Source of the DNA: Methylophaga sp.
GTDB taxonomy: Bacteria; Pseudomonadota; Gammaproteobacteria; Nitrosococcales; Methylophagaceae
Direction of reading: 5' to 3'
Assembly: GCA_007117275.1 (NCBI GenBank)
Contig: SKGV01000081.1
Location: 1-6,930 of the forward strand
Length of the DNA: 6,930 nt
Shown here: piece by piece, positions 6,362-6,930 of the stretch
Numbering within the stretch: position 1 is the stretch's first letter
How the letters are laid out: every line of letters starts with the position of its first letter
Program-made: the position numbers and the translations under genes
Notes under the pieces: generated by a model
Database searches by the model: none
What the model was told of the DNA's origin: nothing
The model's input: the letters and a program-made list of their open reading frames with translations, nothing else

Positions 6362-6832
6362 TTAGCCCAGGACTGACTGATGAAAGCCTTCCGAGGCTTC
6401 CCTAACCAAATCGAAGACATGTTCAAATCCATTCTGACCACCGTAGTAGGGGTCGGGTACATCGGTTTCTTGGCATGTCGGGGCAAACTCCAGAAACCGT
6501 TTCACCTTGTGCTGATGTTCGCTTGGGCAGGCACTGAGCAAAATATCCAGATTGTCACTGTCCATTGCCAGAATATGGTCAAACTGCTCAAAGTCACTTT
6601 GTTTGAATTTGCGTGCACGGATGAATGATAAATCGATACCCCGTTGACGTGCCGTGTGTTGTGCTCTGGCATCAGGTGGTTCGCCAACATGATAGGCATG
6701 CGTGCCTGCAGAATCGACATGAAACCGTTCAGCGGTACCCAGATCGTTTATCAAATTCACAAATACACCTTCAGCGGTGGGCGAACGACAAATATTGCCC
6801 ATGCAGACGAATAGTACTTTGATTTGGCTCAT
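6362..6832 (-). CDS. Low-molecular-weight protein tyrosine phosphatase
   Basis: The 156-residue product has the usual length of a class I LMW protein tyrosine phosphatase, a cytosolic enzyme that hydrolyses phosphotyrosine. The P-loop CMGNICRS provides the nucleophile Cys10 and Arg16 (C-X5-R-S) immediately after the first beta strand. The general acid is Asp127 in the DPYYGG motif (127-132). DSAGTHAYHVGEPPD (40-54) and ILAMD (87-91) are further family signatures. A second P-loop cysteine, Cys15, is present as in eukaryotic-type members, where the pair forms a protective disulfide. No tyrosine kinase or polysaccharide export gene is visible nearby, so a Wzb-type capsule role has no support here; the substrate is unknown. 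The ATG follows AAGGGT at about 9 bases, and the upstream gene ends 30 bases before, so the two are probably co-transcribed. Confidence 0.93.
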   Translation of the reverse strand: MSQIKVLFVCMGNICRSPTAEGVFVNLINDLGTAERFHVDSAGTHAYHVGEPPDARAQHTARQRGIDLSFIRARKFKQSDFEQFDHILAMDSDNLDILLSACPSEHQHKVKRFLEFAPTCQETDVPDPYYGGQNGFEHVFDLVREASEGFHQSVLG

Positions 6833-6851
6833 TAAAATCTACCCTTAGAAT

Positions 6852-6880
6852 TTCAGCCTAGTTCAGCCCAGTTCAGCTAA
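6852..6880. repeat. Three tandem 10-bp units (TTCAGCCYAG-like) at the end of the upstream gene
   Basis: TTCAGCC, TTCAGCC and TTCAGCT begin at 6852, 6862 and 6872, an exact 10-base period with nearly identical linkers (TAG, CAG, AAC). The middle copy contains the stop codon of the partial upstream gene and the outer copies flank it. A period of 10 does not keep reading frame, so the repeat is a DNA-level feature, perhaps replication slippage. Confidence 0.6.
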
Positions 6881-6930
6881 CAGCTGTGCGATCATTGATT
6901 CGGCTTGACCCAGATAGCCGCCACCGAACA
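6863..6930 (-). CDS. C-terminal 21 codons of an unidentified upstream gene, 5' part outside the window
   Basis: The minus-strand frame entering at the right edge reads FGGGYLGQAESMIAQLLAEL-G and stops at TGA (6865-6863). The other two frames also stay open for a short way: one stops after 12 codons and the other (VRWRLSGSS...) after 18. This frame is chosen because it ends as an amphipathic helix of ordinary protein composition and leaves a normal 30-base gap with a ribosome binding site before the phosphatase gene. I do not recognise the family from so short a tail. The close spacing suggests it is in the same transcript as the phosphatase. Confidence 0.5.
   Translation of the reverse strand, partial: FGGGYLGQAESMIAQLLAELG

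Noticed and set aside
6384..6399. 6-bp hairpin AAGCCT/AGGCTT near the end of the phosphatase gene
   Set aside because: It lies inside coding sequence with no T-run after it, so there is no case for a terminator.

Overview
The window looks like ordinary chromosomal DNA of a gammaproteobacterium. Two things point there: a complete-looking rnf/rsx redox operon in the gammaproteobacterial order A-B-C-D-G-E, and a DAHP synthase that aligns with E. coli AroG almost without gaps. GC content is moderate. I cannot assign a genus from the sequence alone. Every gene I can support lies on the minus strand, so transcription runs from the right edge to the left edge. I see no mobile element, tRNA, rRNA or CRISPR array.

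Reading in the direction of transcription, the right edge (6863-6930) holds the last 21 codons of an unidentified gene. Its stop codon lies in three 10-bp tandem repeats. Thirty bases later comes a low-molecular-weight protein tyrosine phosphatase (6362-6832). A 96-base gap follows, with an imperfect hairpin plus T-run (a terminator or attenuator candidate) and a possible 18-codon leader ORF. Next is a class I AroG-like DAHP synthase (5201-6265), the entry enzyme of the shikimate pathway. Its end carries a stem-loop and a T-run.

A 202-base gap (4999-5200) then precedes rsxA. It holds an exact TATAAT box, a weak -35, and three copies of GCGCTT spaced 20 and 31 bases apart. The rest, 1-4998, is rsxA, rsxB, rsxC, rsxD, rsxG and a truncated rsxE. 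These are packed with abutting stop-start junctions, one ATGA overlap and gaps of at most 12 bases. The products form one inner-membrane complex. RsxC (FMN, NADH site, two 4Fe-4S) and RsxB (three Fe-S clusters) are the soluble or peripheral redox modules, RsxA and RsxE form the membrane core, and RsxD and RsxG carry covalent FMN. The complex couples electron flow between NADH and a low-potential acceptor to ion movement; in E. coli it keeps SoxR reduced.

I did not find an undescribed multi-gene system. The points worth a second look are regulatory: the aroG leader, the repeated boxes upstream of rsxA, the ptp-aroG-rnf gene order, and the short C-terminal tail of RsxC.
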